DNA from: JBKPNJ01 sp963695705
GTDB taxonomy: Bacteria; Actinomycetota; Actinomycetes; Propionibacteriales; Nocardioidaceae
DNA length: 64,000 nucleotides
Direction of reading: 5' to 3'
Assembly: GCA_963695705.1 (NCBI GenBank)
Contig: CAVOHB010000009.1
Location: 434,001 to 498,000, forward strand
Positions within the stretch are counted from its first letter, which is position 1, and each line of letters begins with the position of its first letter. Position numbers and translations under genes: made by a program. The notes under the pieces are model-generated. The model saw only the letters and a list, made by a program, of their open reading frames with translations, did not search any database and was not told where the DNA came from. Positions 1-8,874 of this stretch are shown here, in pieces.

Positions 1-2
1 GC

Positions 3-425
3 GTCAGCACCAGCTTCTCTCGGCATGCCGCGTACGCGGCGACTCTTGATCTGTTGAGCCGCGGGCCAACTCCGAGTGCGATCTTCGCAACTGCCGACGA
101 GCACGCGGTCGGCATCTATCGGGCGGCGGCCGAGCTGGGACGCCGGATCCCGGACGACCTCGCGGTTGTCTCGTTCGACAACGCCGATGCTGCTCGCTTC
201 GCGGTGCCCGCGCTGACTACGGTGCACCAACCCCTTGAGCAGATGGCAGAGAGAGCGGTCGCGCTCATACTTGCGAGACTGGCCGATCCGAAGTCTCCTC
301 CAATACATGAACGACTACCGGTTCAGCTCGTACCGCGAGGTTCCTGCGGCTGCCCAGATGTCGGCCCGACCGGCCAGCCCCTGCCCCCGCTGCGTCGAAG
401 GAACGACGGAAGGACCCGCAGATGA
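3..425 (+). CDS. LacI-family transcriptional regulator, C-terminal part (5' end outside window)
   Basis: The frame is open from the first bases of the window, so this is the end of a longer gene. The visible part is the C-terminal lobe of a LacI/PurR periplasmic-binding-like sensor: PSAIFATADEHAVGIYRAA, then RRIPDDLAVVSFDNAD and PALTTVHQP, the usual run of effector-pocket and dimer segments. The DNA-binding helix-turn-helix would lie upstream. The stop codon overlaps the start of the sugar-binding lipoprotein gene (ATGA at 422-425), so the two are translationally coupled and the regulator probably controls that transport gene in response to a sugar. The effector cannot be named from the sequence. 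Confidence 0.9.
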   Translation, partial: VSTSFSRHAAYAATLDLLSRGPTPSAIFATADEHAVGIYRAAAELGRRIPDDLAVVSFDNADAARFAVPALTTVHQPLEQMAERAVALILARLADPKSPPIHERLPVQLVPRGSCGCPDVGPTGQPLPPLRRRNDGRTRR

Positions 426-1711
426 AGCGACAGCACTCCCGTGAGCGGTTGGCCGCGTGCGTCGTCCTGACCCTTGCGACGCTGGGACTCGTGGCCTGCA
501 CCTCGCCGGCCGGCAAGTCAGGCGGTGGCGAAACGATCACGGTCACCGCTTTCGATGACGACGACATCACCATCTGGAAGAAGGTCGCCGCCAGCTACGA
601 ATCATCGCATCCGGGCGCGGAGGTGAGCGTCACCCAGATACCGGAGGCTGCCTATGTCGCCAAGCTGGACACCTCGCTAGCGGTGCACCAGCCGCCAGAC
701 ATCGCGTACGTCTACGGCGTCTCGCAGATCGGAAACTTCCTGCCCCTCAACGATCGTGTGTATGCCTCGCACGACCTCAAGCTGTCGGACTACAACGTCG
801 GCGTCTTGCAGTCCGGATGCGGTGACGGCAAGTCGGTGTACTGCGCCGGCGGCTATGTCGGTGGTGAGGTCCTCTTCTACAACAAGCAGATGTTCCGTCA
901 GGCGGGGCAGCCGTTCCCATCCACGACCGAACCCATGACCTTCGACCAGTACAGCGAGCTGGCTCACAAACTGACCGTTACCAACGACGACCTATCGAAA
1001 ATGCAGTTCGGAGGGGACGCGGAGCCGCCCTACTACTGGGTCGATCTCAATCTCTTCCTTGATCGGTCTGGTCACACGGTTCAGTACACCAGCCCTGACT
1101 ACGTTCATGTCATGACGGTTCTCACCGATATGGTCAAGGACGGAGTCGCACCGGCGCCGTCCCAGACTCAGGCGCTCGGTGCGCAGGATGGTGCCGCTGA
1201 TCTTTTCGCCCAAGGCAAGATCGCCATGGTGATCAACGACAACAGCCAATTCGCCACGGTGGACGCTCAGGGTATCGACTACGGCGTTGCCCCGGTGCCC
1301 GTCGCAGCTGGAGCCAAACCCTGGGTGTCGACGTGGACGAGCTCGTACGGGATACCCAAGGACGCCGCGCACCCGGACGAGGCTGCGGACCTGCTCGCTC
1401 TGTGGCTCACCGATGGCCAGAAACTGCAAGCTGACAACGGGCTCCTGCCACTGGAGTACTCGGCGGCGCAGAAGTACTTCACCGACGACGGCGGACCGCA
1501 CTCCGAGTTCCTTGCCGTTACCAAACTCGCCCGCCCCACGGTCTTCACGGTGAATCTCTTCGCCTGGACCGGGACCCTGGAGGATGCCTGGACGGCGATC
1601 ATACGGGGCGACAAGTCCGTCGCGGATGCGCTCGCCGATGCCCAACCGAAGGCGCAGCAGGGACTCGACCGGACCTGGGAGCAGTACAACGCTGCGACCG
1701 GCGGCGGTTGA
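422..1711 (+). CDS. Sugar ABC transporter substrate-binding lipoprotein
   Basis: A 429-aa family 1 extracellular solute-binding protein. The N-terminus has a charged MKRQHSRER segment, a hydrophobic stretch and a lipobox LVAC (Cys about residue 26), followed by a Ser/Gly-rich linker, so it should be lipid-anchored outside the membrane. The body has the usual landmarks of this fold (ITVTAFDDDD early strand, PPDIAYVYG, VLFYNKQMF, YGIPKDAAHPDEAADLL). It starts inside the stop of the LacI-type gene. No permease or ATPase gene follows; the next gene is on the other strand. Either the permeases lie upstream of the window or the protein works with a distant transporter. The ligand is probably a mono- or disaccharide, by family only. 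Confidence 0.9.
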   Translation: MKRQHSRERLAACVVLTLATLGLVACTSPAGKSGGGETITVTAFDDDDITIWKKVAASYESSHPGAEVSVTQIPEAAYVAKLDTSLAVHQPPDIAYVYGVSQIGNFLPLNDRVYASHDLKLSDYNVGVLQSGCGDGKSVYCAGGYVGGEVLFYNKQMFRQAGQPFPSTTEPMTFDQYSELAHKLTVTNDDLSKMQFGGDAEPPYYWVDLNLFLDRSGHTVQYTSPDYVHVMTVLTDMVKDGVAPAPSQTQALGAQDGAADLFAQGKIAMVINDNSQFATVDAQGIDYGVAPVPVAAGAKPWVSTWTSSYGIPKDAAHPDEAADLLALWLTDGQKLQADNGLLPLEYSAAQKYFTDDGGPHSEFLAVTKLARPTVFTVNLFAWTGTLEDAWTAIIRGDKSVADALADAQPKAQQGLDRTWEQYNAATGGG

Positions 1712-1841
1712 CCCACAACGCAGCATCGACACAGCTAGCTCGAGGCATCGTCGGCAGCGTAGTCCTCGAAGGAGCTCTCGAGTATGGCCGCCAACTGGTT
1801 GCTCACGCTGACCCCGAGACTCCGTGGAAGCGTGCCCGTGG

Positions 1842-2315
1842 CTACAGGTCGCGCTCGTAGGCCAGCATGAGCGGGCCGCCCTCGCCCTCGGATCGGCGGA
1901 ACCCGGCCGCTTCGTAGAGGCGTTGAGCAAGCCGATCGTCCTCGCTGGTGACGAGGAACGCGTAGTCGGCTCCCCGCTCCCGCGCCACCCGCATGGCCTC
2001 GGTGATCAGCTCCCGGCCGTATCCCTGGCCGCGCCGGCTTGGTACGACGTACAGCTCGGCCAGGTAGGCCTCCTGTGCCCCGCTCCACAACGACGGCTGG
2101 AGCCGCATCACCGCGACTCCGATCGCCGTGCCGGCCACATGGCTACGGGCGAGCAGAACGGTGACGTGGTCGCCCGCGACGAGTTCCGCCAGTCGGGTCG
2201 CCAGCTCATATGGCAGAGGGGTCGGCTCGTCGTACTCAACGTTGAAGTCGTGCAGCAATTGCGCCGCGGCGGCGAGGCCGTCGCCGCCCGAACTACCCAT
2301 TACCGTCTCGACCAT
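1842..2315 (-). CDS. GNAT family N-acetyltransferase
   Basis: A 157-aa acetyltransferase. The acetyl-CoA binding signature is clear: YLAELYVVPSRRGQGYGREL (motif A, R/Q-x-x-G-x-G/A), followed by RGADYAFLVTSEDDRLAQRL and YEAAGFRRSE near the end. I chose the ATG at 2315 because the frame upstream of it reads as low-complexity sequence and the family begins close to this point. It is convergent with the sugar-binding protein gene and 69 bases downstream of the Gfo/Idh/MocA gene on the same strand. The substrate is unknown. Confidence 0.85.
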   Translation of the reverse strand: MVETVMGSSGGDGLAAAAQLLHDFNVEYDEPTPLPYELATRLAELVAGDHVTVLLARSHVAGTAIGVAVMRLQPSLWSGAQEAYLAELYVVPSRRGQGYGRELITEAMRVARERGADYAFLVTSEDDRLAQRLYEAAGFRRSEGEGGPLMLAYERDL

Positions 2316-2384
2316 GTTCGACAGTCTGCCGCCGCAGGCGCCGCGGACGTTCACTCTCCCCGGCAACGGCGCCAGGTGCGGCAA

Positions 2385-3425
2385 CTACTTACCCATACCC
2401 GTGACCCGGCCAGCAGGCCCAAACTGGCTCGCGGCGCTGACGCGGGCTGCTTCCAGAACGTCCGCCGTTGCGACGGCATCGGTTGCTTCCACCGGTGGTG
2501 CTCCCGAACCGCGCACGGCCCGGGCAAAGGCCGGGTAGTACGTGTCCCAGGCACCGCGTGCCAACGAGACCGGCGCCGATCCCGACGCGGTGAAGATCCG
2601 GTCGAGCTCGGAGGCTGCCTCGATACCCCATGTGTCGCGTGTCAAGGGGCTCGCACCGGCGACCAGTACGTCGGCCTGGGTGTCCCGAGTCGTCACTACC
2701 AGCGAACCGGCCGAGCCGGTGACCCGGAAGCGTGGCCCGGGGGCGTACTGGCTCCAACTGCCCCACAGGTGCGAGACGGCTCCGCTGGCGTGCCGCAGCG
2801 CCACGAAGACGTCGTCGTCGAGTCCGGTCTCGCGAATCGTGGACTCGGCATGCACCCAGTCCGCGGGCCCCAGCAGTGTGAGCGCCTGGTCGACGAGGTG
2901 TGCGCCGAAGTCGAGCAAGGTGCCGCCGCCGGATCTGCCGGGGCCGATGTCCGGGGCGTACCCCTCGAACCTCGACTCGAACCTGCGTACCTCACCCAGC
3001 GTCCCGTCGTCGACCAGGGCCTGCACGGTGAGGAAGTCGGAGTCCCAGCGACGGTTCTGATAAGGGCTGAGTGTCACCCCGTGAGCAGACGCGAGGCCCA
3101 CCGAGCGACGAGCGGCGACTGGATCCAGGGCGAAAGGCTTATCGCAGACCACCGACAGGCTCAGCGCAATCGCCTCGTCAGTGAGGTCCGAATGGGTGTG
3201 GGCGGGCGTGGAGATGCTCACGGCCTCGGCACCCGCGGCCGCCACGGCCTCGAGTGAGTCGAACGTACGCAGCCCGGGGTGCTCGGCAGCCAGGAGAGCG
3301 CGACGGTCGTCGGATGTGGTGACAACACCGATGAACTCGCACTCCCGTGCCGACGAGATGAGCGGTGCGTGGAAGTACCTTCCGCCGAATCCGTAGCCGA
3401 CCAGTCCGATCTTGACCGGGTCCAT
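2385..3425 (-). CDS. Gfo/Idh/MocA family NAD(P)-dependent oxidoreductase
   Basis: A 346-aa protein with an N-terminal Rossmann fold (VKIGLVGYGFGGRYFHAPL), the dinucleotide-side motif VSISTPAHTHSDL, and the conserved catalytic region CDKPFALDPVAARRSV, where the Lys is the usual catalytic residue of the EKP/DKP motif. The C-terminal half carries the alpha/beta sheet domain with LLDFGAHLVDQAL. Family members oxidise or reduce sugars and sugar derivatives. It is close to, but on the other strand from, the LacI/sugar-binding pair, so a link to sugar use is possible but not shown. Confidence 0.9.
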   Translation of the reverse strand: MDPVKIGLVGYGFGGRYFHAPLISSARECEFIGVVTTSDDRRALLAAEHPGLRTFDSLEAVAAAGAEAVSISTPAHTHSDLTDEAIALSLSVVCDKPFALDPVAARRSVGLASAHGVTLSPYQNRRWDSDFLTVQALVDDGTLGEVRRFESRFEGYAPDIGPGRSGGGTLLDFGAHLVDQALTLLGPADWVHAESTIRETGLDDDVFVALRHASGAVSHLWGSWSQYAPGPRFRVTGSAGSLVVTTRDTQADVLVAGASPLTRDTWGIEAASELDRIFTASGSAPVSLARGAWDTYYPAFARAVRGSGAPPVEATDAVATADVLEAARVSAASQFGPAGRVTGMGK

Positions 3426-3541
3426 GTGATCACTTCTCCATGGAGACGTCGAGGTTCATCCTCGGCTGCCCCAGGCGGAGGGTCCCAACACTAGCGGCTC
3501 GCGGTGTGCCGACCTGATGCCCGAGCTGCGCGTCCGGGCAC

Positions 3542-4105
3542 TCAGCTGCGTGTGTAGACCTGGATAGCGACGCCGTCACCGACCACGGTCGACGATGACA
3601 GCTGCAGCCGCTTCTTGTCGCTCGTCTCGCCGAACAGCCGCTTGCCGCTCCCGAGCACGACAGGGAAGACCATCAGCCGGAGCTCGTCGACGAGATCGTT
3701 GTCGATGAGCGTCTGCACGAGCTGGGCGCTGCCGTGCACGACGATGTCGCCGTCCTGCGCCTGCTTCAGCTTCGTGATCTCGTCGACGACCTCACCGGAG
3801 AGCACTGTCGTGTTGGTCCACTGCGGGTCGCGCAGCGTCGAGGACACGACATACTTCGGCATCGAGTTGAACTTGTCGGCGAACTCGTCGTCGCGCTCCG
3901 GCCAGGCCGCCGCGAAGCCATCGTAGGTCCGGCGGCCGAGCAGCAACGCGGCGGAGCCCATCGTCTCGTCGAGCTTGAACTGGTTGCCCTCGTCACCGCG
4001 GTCGATCTCGAAGCTCCACCCTGCGTGCTTGTAGTCCTCGCCGCCGCCGGGTGCCTCGATCACACCGTCGAGCGAGATGAACTCGGTCACTACTATCTGT
4101 CCCAT
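3542..4105 (-). CDS. Dihydrofolate reductase family protein (RibD C-terminal type)
   Basis: A 187-aa single-domain RibD_C/YyaP-like reductase: N-terminal IVVTEFISLDGVIEAPGG, the cofactor-side ALLLGRRTYDGFAAAWP, and the C-terminal DELRLMVFPVVLGSGKRLF signature. A good ribosome site (AGGAGGAC) precedes the ATG at 4105. The family binds NADPH, but most members of this small type have no known substrate, and this is unlikely to be the housekeeping FolA. A second, diverged copy lies at 5769-6374. Confidence 0.88.
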   Translation of the reverse strand: MGQIVVTEFISLDGVIEAPGGGEDYKHAGWSFEIDRGDEGNQFKLDETMGSAALLLGRRTYDGFAAAWPERDDEFADKFNSMPKYVVSSTLRDPQWTNTTVLSGEVVDEITKLKQAQDGDIVVHGSAQLVQTLIDNDLVDELRLMVFPVVLGSGKRLFGETSDKKRLQLSSSTVVGDGVAIQVYTRS

Positions 4106-4248
4106 GACGTCCTCCTAGGTTTGCATGCCGATGGTGGTGTGACCGGCGAGGGCGCGAAGACTAATCGCCACCGCACCGCCGGCATCACCGACAGGGGGCG
4201 GATCCGCCGCTCGTGATGTGCAGTCGACCAGCACTTCCGCCATGGCGC

Positions 4249-5079
4249 TCATGGCGAAGGGTGTGTGTCCGTCCCACTGGCGACCTGCTGGCTGGCCGAG
4301 CGCAGGAAGCGGCGCAGTTCGTGGGTGACGACTTCCGGGGCCTCGACAGAGCTGACATGTCCTGGCCCACGGAGCACGACGAGCTCGGAGTGCCGCACGG
4401 CCGTGTGGATGGCTTCGCCGACCTTCGCGGGGGCACGTACGTCATGGTCGGCGTAGAGCAGGAGCATCGGCACATCCACATCGGGCAGCACCTCACTCTG
4501 GTCCTCGACACAGGCCCGTGCCATGGCGCGGAAACCGCCTGGACGGAACGCCCGGACACTGTCGACGAACCTCGCCACGGAATCGCCGTTGATCGACGCC
4601 GAGAACATCGTCGGCAACTGCGCGGCGGCGAACTCCTCGGGCGGCAGCTCCGACAGCGCCAACGACCGAGCCAGCCGCTGCTGCGCCTCGGCGACTCCCA
4701 GCGAGCCGCGCCAGCCGGCGTATCCGCTGACCAGTGTCAGCGACGATGCGAGGTCGCGATGCCGGCGGAACGTGGCCAGTATCAATGCCCCGCCGAACGA
4801 GAGCCCGACCAAGTGGGTTGGCTCGATCCGCAGTGCCCGCAGGAACGCCGCGAAGCAGTCGGCGTAGTTGTCCATGCCGAAGTCCTCCGGCGGGTCCTGC
4901 GAGGACCCTGCCCCGGGTGCGTCCCAGGCGACAACGGTGAACTCGTCGGCGAGCGCATCGATCTGACTGCCCCAGGTCGAGCGTCCGTCGCCGACGAAGC
5001 CGTGCGCGAGCGCCACGGGCGGCCCGCTCCCGGATTGCTCGTAGGCGACATCCAGCCCGCCGACTTCGACGACGCGCAT
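4249..5079 (-). CDS. Alpha/beta-fold hydrolase
   Basis: A 276-aa alpha/beta hydrolase. The oxyanion motif is AHGFVGDG, the nucleophile elbow is GLSFGG (Ser about residue 96), the acid is in YADHDVRAP and the catalytic His is in GPGHVSSVE. There is no lid insertion and no signal peptide, so it is a cytoplasmic esterase- or haloperoxidase-like enzyme. The substrate is not predictable. It stands alone between the two RibD-type/ester cyclase genes. Confidence 0.87.
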   Translation of the reverse strand: MRVVEVGGLDVAYEQSGSGPPVALAHGFVGDGRSTWGSQIDALADEFTVVAWDAPGAGSSQDPPEDFGMDNYADCFAAFLRALRIEPTHLVGLSFGGALILATFRRHRDLASSLTLVSGYAGWRGSLGVAEAQQRLARSLALSELPPEEFAAAQLPTMFSASINGDSVARFVDSVRAFRPGGFRAMARACVEDQSEVLPDVDVPMLLLYADHDVRAPAKVGEAIHTAVRHSELVVLRGPGHVSSVEAPEVVTHELRRFLRSASQQVASGTDTHPSP

Positions 5080-5210
5080 GGGCGCAGTCTAGGGGGAGGA
5101 TGGTCAGCCACCCGCCCGCTCATCCAACGCCCTGGACGTTCTCCCGGTTTGGACGGAGCACCAGAGCAGATGACAGCCGGCGGTTGCGGCGTCTTGGCTG
5201 ATCGGCAGGA

Positions 5211-5645
5211 TCAGGCTGGTCCTGCCGGCGCGGGGATGACCCCGAGCTGTTGCATGAGGGTGAACGAGTCGGTCTCTCCCCAATGCTCGATGAGCTGACC
5301 GTCTTTGACGCGATAGACGGCGGTCGCGGTGACGTCAAGCGGTCCGCCGGTTGCCGGGATATCGCCGAGGTCCTCGGCGAATCGTCCACAGGCGCGGATG
5401 CGGGTCGCCACGAGATCGTTCTCGGCCACCTGGTCCAGTACCTCATGAGTGCCCGGCGTCGAACGCCAGAAGATCTCGAACGCTTGCTTGAGACCGTTCA
5501 GACCTGGAGCCAGGCCCGGGATCGGCGGGGGATCGTGGTCAACGAAGTCGGGGGCAACCAGTTCGTCCATCGCATCCAGGTTGCCGGCATCGATCTCGGC
5601 ATAGAACCGGCGAACCAACGCCTTGTTGTCGTCCTGTACACCCAT
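5211..5645 (-). CDS. Ester cyclase / SnoaL-like polyketide cyclase family protein
   Basis: A 144-aa NTF2-fold protein: NKALVRRFYAEIDAGNLDAM at the start, then the characteristic APDFVDHDPPP and the C-terminal LIEHWGETDSFTLMQQLGV. The conserved His/Asp pair of the SnoaL-like pocket is present. Members range from polyketide cyclases to small-molecule isomerases and many have no known substrate. It shares clear family features with the protein at 8875-9297. It is divergent from the RibD-type gene at 5769 across about 120 bases. Confidence 0.85.
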   Translation of the reverse strand: MGVQDDNKALVRRFYAEIDAGNLDAMDELVAPDFVDHDPPPIPGLAPGLNGLKQAFEIFWRSTPGTHEVLDQVAENDLVATRIRACGRFAEDLGDIPATGGPLDVTATAVYRVKDGQLIEHWGETDSFTLMQQLGVIPAPAGPA

Positions 5646-5768
5646 GATGGCCTCCGTCGACTGATTCTCAGTATGGACGCCGGGCCGGTCGTCGTGCTAG
5701 CCGAGGACAAGCGTTCCTCCGCTGCCGTAGCATCACGGCGGGCTGAAGCCAACGCAAGGAGTGAGTCG

Positions 5769-6374
5769 ATGTCCTCGACGGTGCTGTTCATGTCGATGTC
5801 CCTCGACGGATTCATCGCCGGGCCCAACGACGGCCCGGACAATGGGCTCGGCGACGGAGGGGACCGGCTGCACGAGTGGGTCTTTCCCGGCGCGGAGGGT
5901 GGTGACTTCGATGCAGCCGTTGAGCGGCTGCGAGGAGTGAACCGCCAGATCTACGACGAGTTCATGTCGACGGGGGCTGTGTTGGCCGGACGTGGGACGT
6001 TCGAGCCCGCGGGAGGCTGGGGAGGTGACCATCACGACGGTGTGCCCATCTACATCCTCAGCCGCAACCCGGCACCAGCCTGGGCGTCCGGATGGCCTGC
6101 GGTGCACTATGTAAGCGAGCTTGAGGCCGCGGTGCGAGACGCCAAGCACGCCGCCGGGGACAGGAACGTGTTGGTCCACGGTGCAGGCATAGCCCAGCGT
6201 GCCCTCACTTCAGGACTACTCGACGAACTCGAGATCCACCTGGTCCCGGTTATGTTAGGCGCCGGAAGGCGCTTGTTCGAAGACCTGGGCACCCATCAGC
6301 GCGAGCTGGAGCGGATCAGAGTTCTCGAAGGCGAAGGTGGTGTGACCCACCTTCGCTACCGCGTCGTCCGCTGA
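5769..6374 (+). CDS. Dihydrofolate reductase family protein (second copy)
   Basis: A 201-aa RibD_C-type reductase: LFMSMSLDGFIAGPNDGPDN, GAVLAGRGTFEPAGGWGG, and the C-terminal LDELEIHLVPVMLGAGRRLF. The start is the ATG at 5769, preceded by AAGGAG (5756-5761) at 7-base spacing; the frame is open further upstream but that stretch has no matching family sequence. It is the second member of this family within 2.2 kb. Its N-terminal SLDGFIAGPND resembles the type found in many stress- or antibiotic-linked actinobacterial loci, but no specific substrate follows from the sequence. Confidence 0.87.
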   Translation: MSSTVLFMSMSLDGFIAGPNDGPDNGLGDGGDRLHEWVFPGAEGGDFDAAVERLRGVNRQIYDEFMSTGAVLAGRGTFEPAGGWGGDHHDGVPIYILSRNPAPAWASGWPAVHYVSELEAAVRDAKHAAGDRNVLVHGAGIAQRALTSGLLDELEIHLVPVMLGAGRRLFEDLGTHQRELERIRVLEGEGGVTHLRYRVVR

Positions 6375-6450
6375 CTGTCGACCCCCCGCCTTGGCTGCGC
6401 GGGCCAGCGCCAACAGGTCGGTTCGGCAGGCGTGGCGCAGATTTCTCCCT

Positions 6451-8652
6451 TCATGGCCGGTGCGGGCTACCGGGCTCGGGGCTGACCGCGAGCGCCAGCG
6501 ACACGGCGTCCGCCAGGGTCAGCTCGCGGCCCGAGCGCCAGGCACGCGTCCAGCGGGGGGAACCGACTTCATTCTCGGCGCTCGTGAGGTACGGCGCCGT
6601 CGTCCTGCGCTCCAGTGGCAGCTCGCGAGCGGCGACGGTCTCCCGCAGTCTTTCCGCCGCGCCGCCGAGGGTTGCGGCCCTAACTGGCCGGCCGGTGGCG
6701 GCGGCGACGGCTGCGATCCCGGCCATCCCCTCGGCGGTCCCCGCAGGCTCGGCCAGGTCGGCGAACGCCCGGAGGCTCTGGGCGAAGAGCGCGCCGGCGC
6801 GACCGGAATCGTTCTCCAACAGCGATGTCAGGCCGAGATACGCCAGACAACGTGCGTGAAAACGCTGGTCGCCGATCTCGTCGTACCTCGACAGTGCCTC
6901 GCCAAGCGCCGGCCGAGCTCTGTCCGGCTGGCCGAGGGCGAGGTGCCCGAGTCCGAGGTTCAGCAGTGAGGTGGCCAGGATCCAGCGCTGGTCCAGGGCG
7001 CGTGCGACCGTGAGGGCTTCGGTCAGGTGCGCAACCGCATCGTGGGGCCTGTCCCGCGCGATTGCGACCATGCCGGCGATGGTCAGGGCGTTGCGGCGGG
7101 TCGCGTGGTCACCGTGATCGTCTGCGAGGTCAGCGAGCTCGCGCCCGGCGGCCTCGGCCGCTTCGTCGTCGCCCTGGTGGAAGGCGAGCCACGCGAGCCC
7201 CCATAGCGCGGAGGCCCGGAGACGCGGGTCGGCAGGGGGTCGCAGCTCTAACCCGGTCGTCAGCCAATGGCGGCCTTCGTCGAGGCCGCCACGGGTCTGC
7301 CAGAAGAACCACATTCGGTTCGCCAGGGAGAGCAACGTTGTTGCGTCACCATCGTGAGCCGCCCAGGTCAGGGCTTGCTGGACGTTGGGCTCCTCTGCGG
7401 CGAGTACCTGGTACCAGCTCTGCTCCTGGCCGAGCTCGCCGCTGACGTCGTCGAGCAGACGCTGGTAGTAACTGAGGAACGCTGTACGCCGCGCGGGCCG
7501 CGCCGGCTCGAGGCCGGCGGCGATCTCCCGGACCACGTCGAGCATGCGCCAGCGCGGTGTCGGAGCCCCTGTGTCCAGCTGGACCAGGCTCCGGTCTGCC
7601 AACACGCCCAGCGCCTCGATCACGTCGACCTCGCCGCAAACTGCCTGCAGCCCGTCGAGTCGCCAGCCGGCTTCGAACATCGCTGCCGCTGCGAGGACGG
7701 CGCGCTGGGCGTTGGACAGGGACGACACACTCCATGCCACTGCTTCCTGCACGACGTGGCGTGCATCTGTCAGCCCAGCGTGGAGCCTGTCACGCAGGAG
7801 GTCCAGGGACAGGTAGCGGACGTGTGCCGCGGCCAGCTCCAAGGGGAGCGGGAGACCGCTGACAAGGCGGCAGATCTCCGAGACCACCGGTGCATCGTTG
7901 GGCACCTGCGAGTCGAGATCGTGTACCCGGTCCAGAAAGAGAGCCGCGGCTGCCTCGGGTGGGAGAGGGCCAAGGGCCAGCTCCCGCTCGCCGGCGACGC
8001 GAAGCCGCTCCCGGCTGGTGACCAGCGCCTGGAGCTCAGGTGCCCTCATCAACAGGTCACCGAGCACACCGGTCGCCGGCAGTACGTGCTCGAAGGCGTC
8101 GAGGACGACGAGCGTCGGTCTGCCGGCGACCGCCGCGGCGACGGACGAGGGTGCCGTGCCGAGAGCGGACGCCACCGCATCCACGAGCCGGTCGGGATCC
8201 GACCCGGGGGCAAGCCGGACGAAGCGCACGCGTCCGTCGTACGCCGACGCGAGGCGTTCGGCGGCGGCCACGGCCAGCCGGGTCTTTCCGGCGCCACCCA
8301 GACCCGTCACCGTCGCCAGCCGTCGTGCGCCGGGCTGCAAGACCTCGACCAGCGCGCTCAGTTCCTGCACGCGGTCCACCAACGGCGTCAGCGGGTGCGG
8401 CAGGGCGGCGGTGAAATCTGTCTGGCCGCGTCCGCGGCCGCGTGCCACCTCGACGAACGACGCCCGGGTCGAGCCGTCGAGCCCGAGGCCGGCAGCCAGC
8501 CTGTCAGCGGTGTCTTCGTACAGGCGACTACGCAGGCCACGTTCGGTGTCGCTGATGGTCCGAGCGCTCACCCCCGCGCGCTCGGCAAGTTCCTCCTGAG
8601 TGAGCCCGAACTCCTCGCGGAGCCGACGGAGCAAAGCTCCGAGCGTGGACAT
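6451..8652 (-). CDS. XRE-HTH / NB-ATPase / TPR transcriptional regulator (AfsR/LuxR-ATPase type)
   Basis: A 733-aa regulator. Residues 1-65 form a Cro/CI-type helix-turn-helix (GLTQEELAERAGVSARTISD). Then comes a STAND-type ATPase with Walker A GLGGAGKT at about 117-124 and Walker B TLVVLDAFEHV, a winged-helix relay region, and TPR-like helical repeats rich in Ala and Leu from about 480 to the end. Such proteins oligomerise on sensing a ligand through the repeats. The divergent neighbour is an ester cyclase gene, and a 21-bp direct repeat lies between the two starts, making that gene the best candidate target. Confidence 0.9.
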   Translation of the reverse strand: MSTLGALLRRLREEFGLTQEELAERAGVSARTISDTERGLRSRLYEDTADRLAAGLGLDGSTRASFVEVARGRGRGQTDFTAALPHPLTPLVDRVQELSALVEVLQPGARRLATVTGLGGAGKTRLAVAAAERLASAYDGRVRFVRLAPGSDPDRLVDAVASALGTAPSSVAAAVAGRPTLVVLDAFEHVLPATGVLGDLLMRAPELQALVTSRERLRVAGERELALGPLPPEAAAALFLDRVHDLDSQVPNDAPVVSEICRLVSGLPLPLELAAAHVRYLSLDLLRDRLHAGLTDARHVVQEAVAWSVSSLSNAQRAVLAAAAMFEAGWRLDGLQAVCGEVDVIEALGVLADRSLVQLDTGAPTPRWRMLDVVREIAAGLEPARPARRTAFLSYYQRLLDDVSGELGQEQSWYQVLAAEEPNVQQALTWAAHDGDATTLLSLANRMWFFWQTRGGLDEGRHWLTTGLELRPPADPRLRASALWGLAWLAFHQGDDEAAEAAGRELADLADDHGDHATRRNALTIAGMVAIARDRPHDAVAHLTEALTVARALDQRWILATSLLNLGLGHLALGQPDRARPALGEALSRYDEIGDQRFHARCLAYLGLTSLLENDSGRAGALFAQSLRAFADLAEPAGTAEGMAGIAAVAAATGRPVRAATLGGAAERLRETVAARELPLERRTTAPYLTSAENEVGSPRWTRAWRSGRELTLADAVSLALAVSPEPGSPHRP

Positions 8653-8729
8653 GCCCCGACTGTATGTGAGCGGCTAGGTGTATGCGCCGATAGGCGGGGC
8701 TCGGCGTCGATGCAGCTCCCATCCTCCCC

Positions 8730-8786
8730 GTCATCCGACACTTGTTCGCCGTCATCCGACACTTGTTCGCCGCCATCCGACACTTA
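8730..8786. repeat. 21-bp direct repeats in divergent promoter region
   Basis: Two perfect, adjacent copies of a 21-base unit (8730-8750 and 8751-8771, beginning gtcatccgacactt) and a third partial copy (8772-8786) with one change early on. They lie between the starts of the XRE-ATPase regulator (8652) and the ester cyclase (8875). Direct repeats of two helical turns are typical of cooperative regulator binding; this role is inferred. Confidence 0.75.
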
Positions 8787-8874
8787 AGTCGGTGACCAAC
8801 TCGGTGAGTCTGCCTTCCTGGCCTTTTGGACCGACCCGACCGACTCTGGTGTTCTCAGGAGATCGGAGGACCTC

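Noticed and set aside
1824..3257. 477-aa open frame on the plus strand
   Set aside because: It covers the GNAT and Gfo/Idh/MocA genes in antisense and has no recognisable domain.
8730..8786. Short CRISPR array
   Set aside because: The 21-base units are directly adjacent with no spacers and no cas gene is present.
7267..8787. 506-aa open frame on the plus strand
   Set aside because: Antisense to the XRE-ATPase regulator with Walker motifs; composition is that of a shadow frame.
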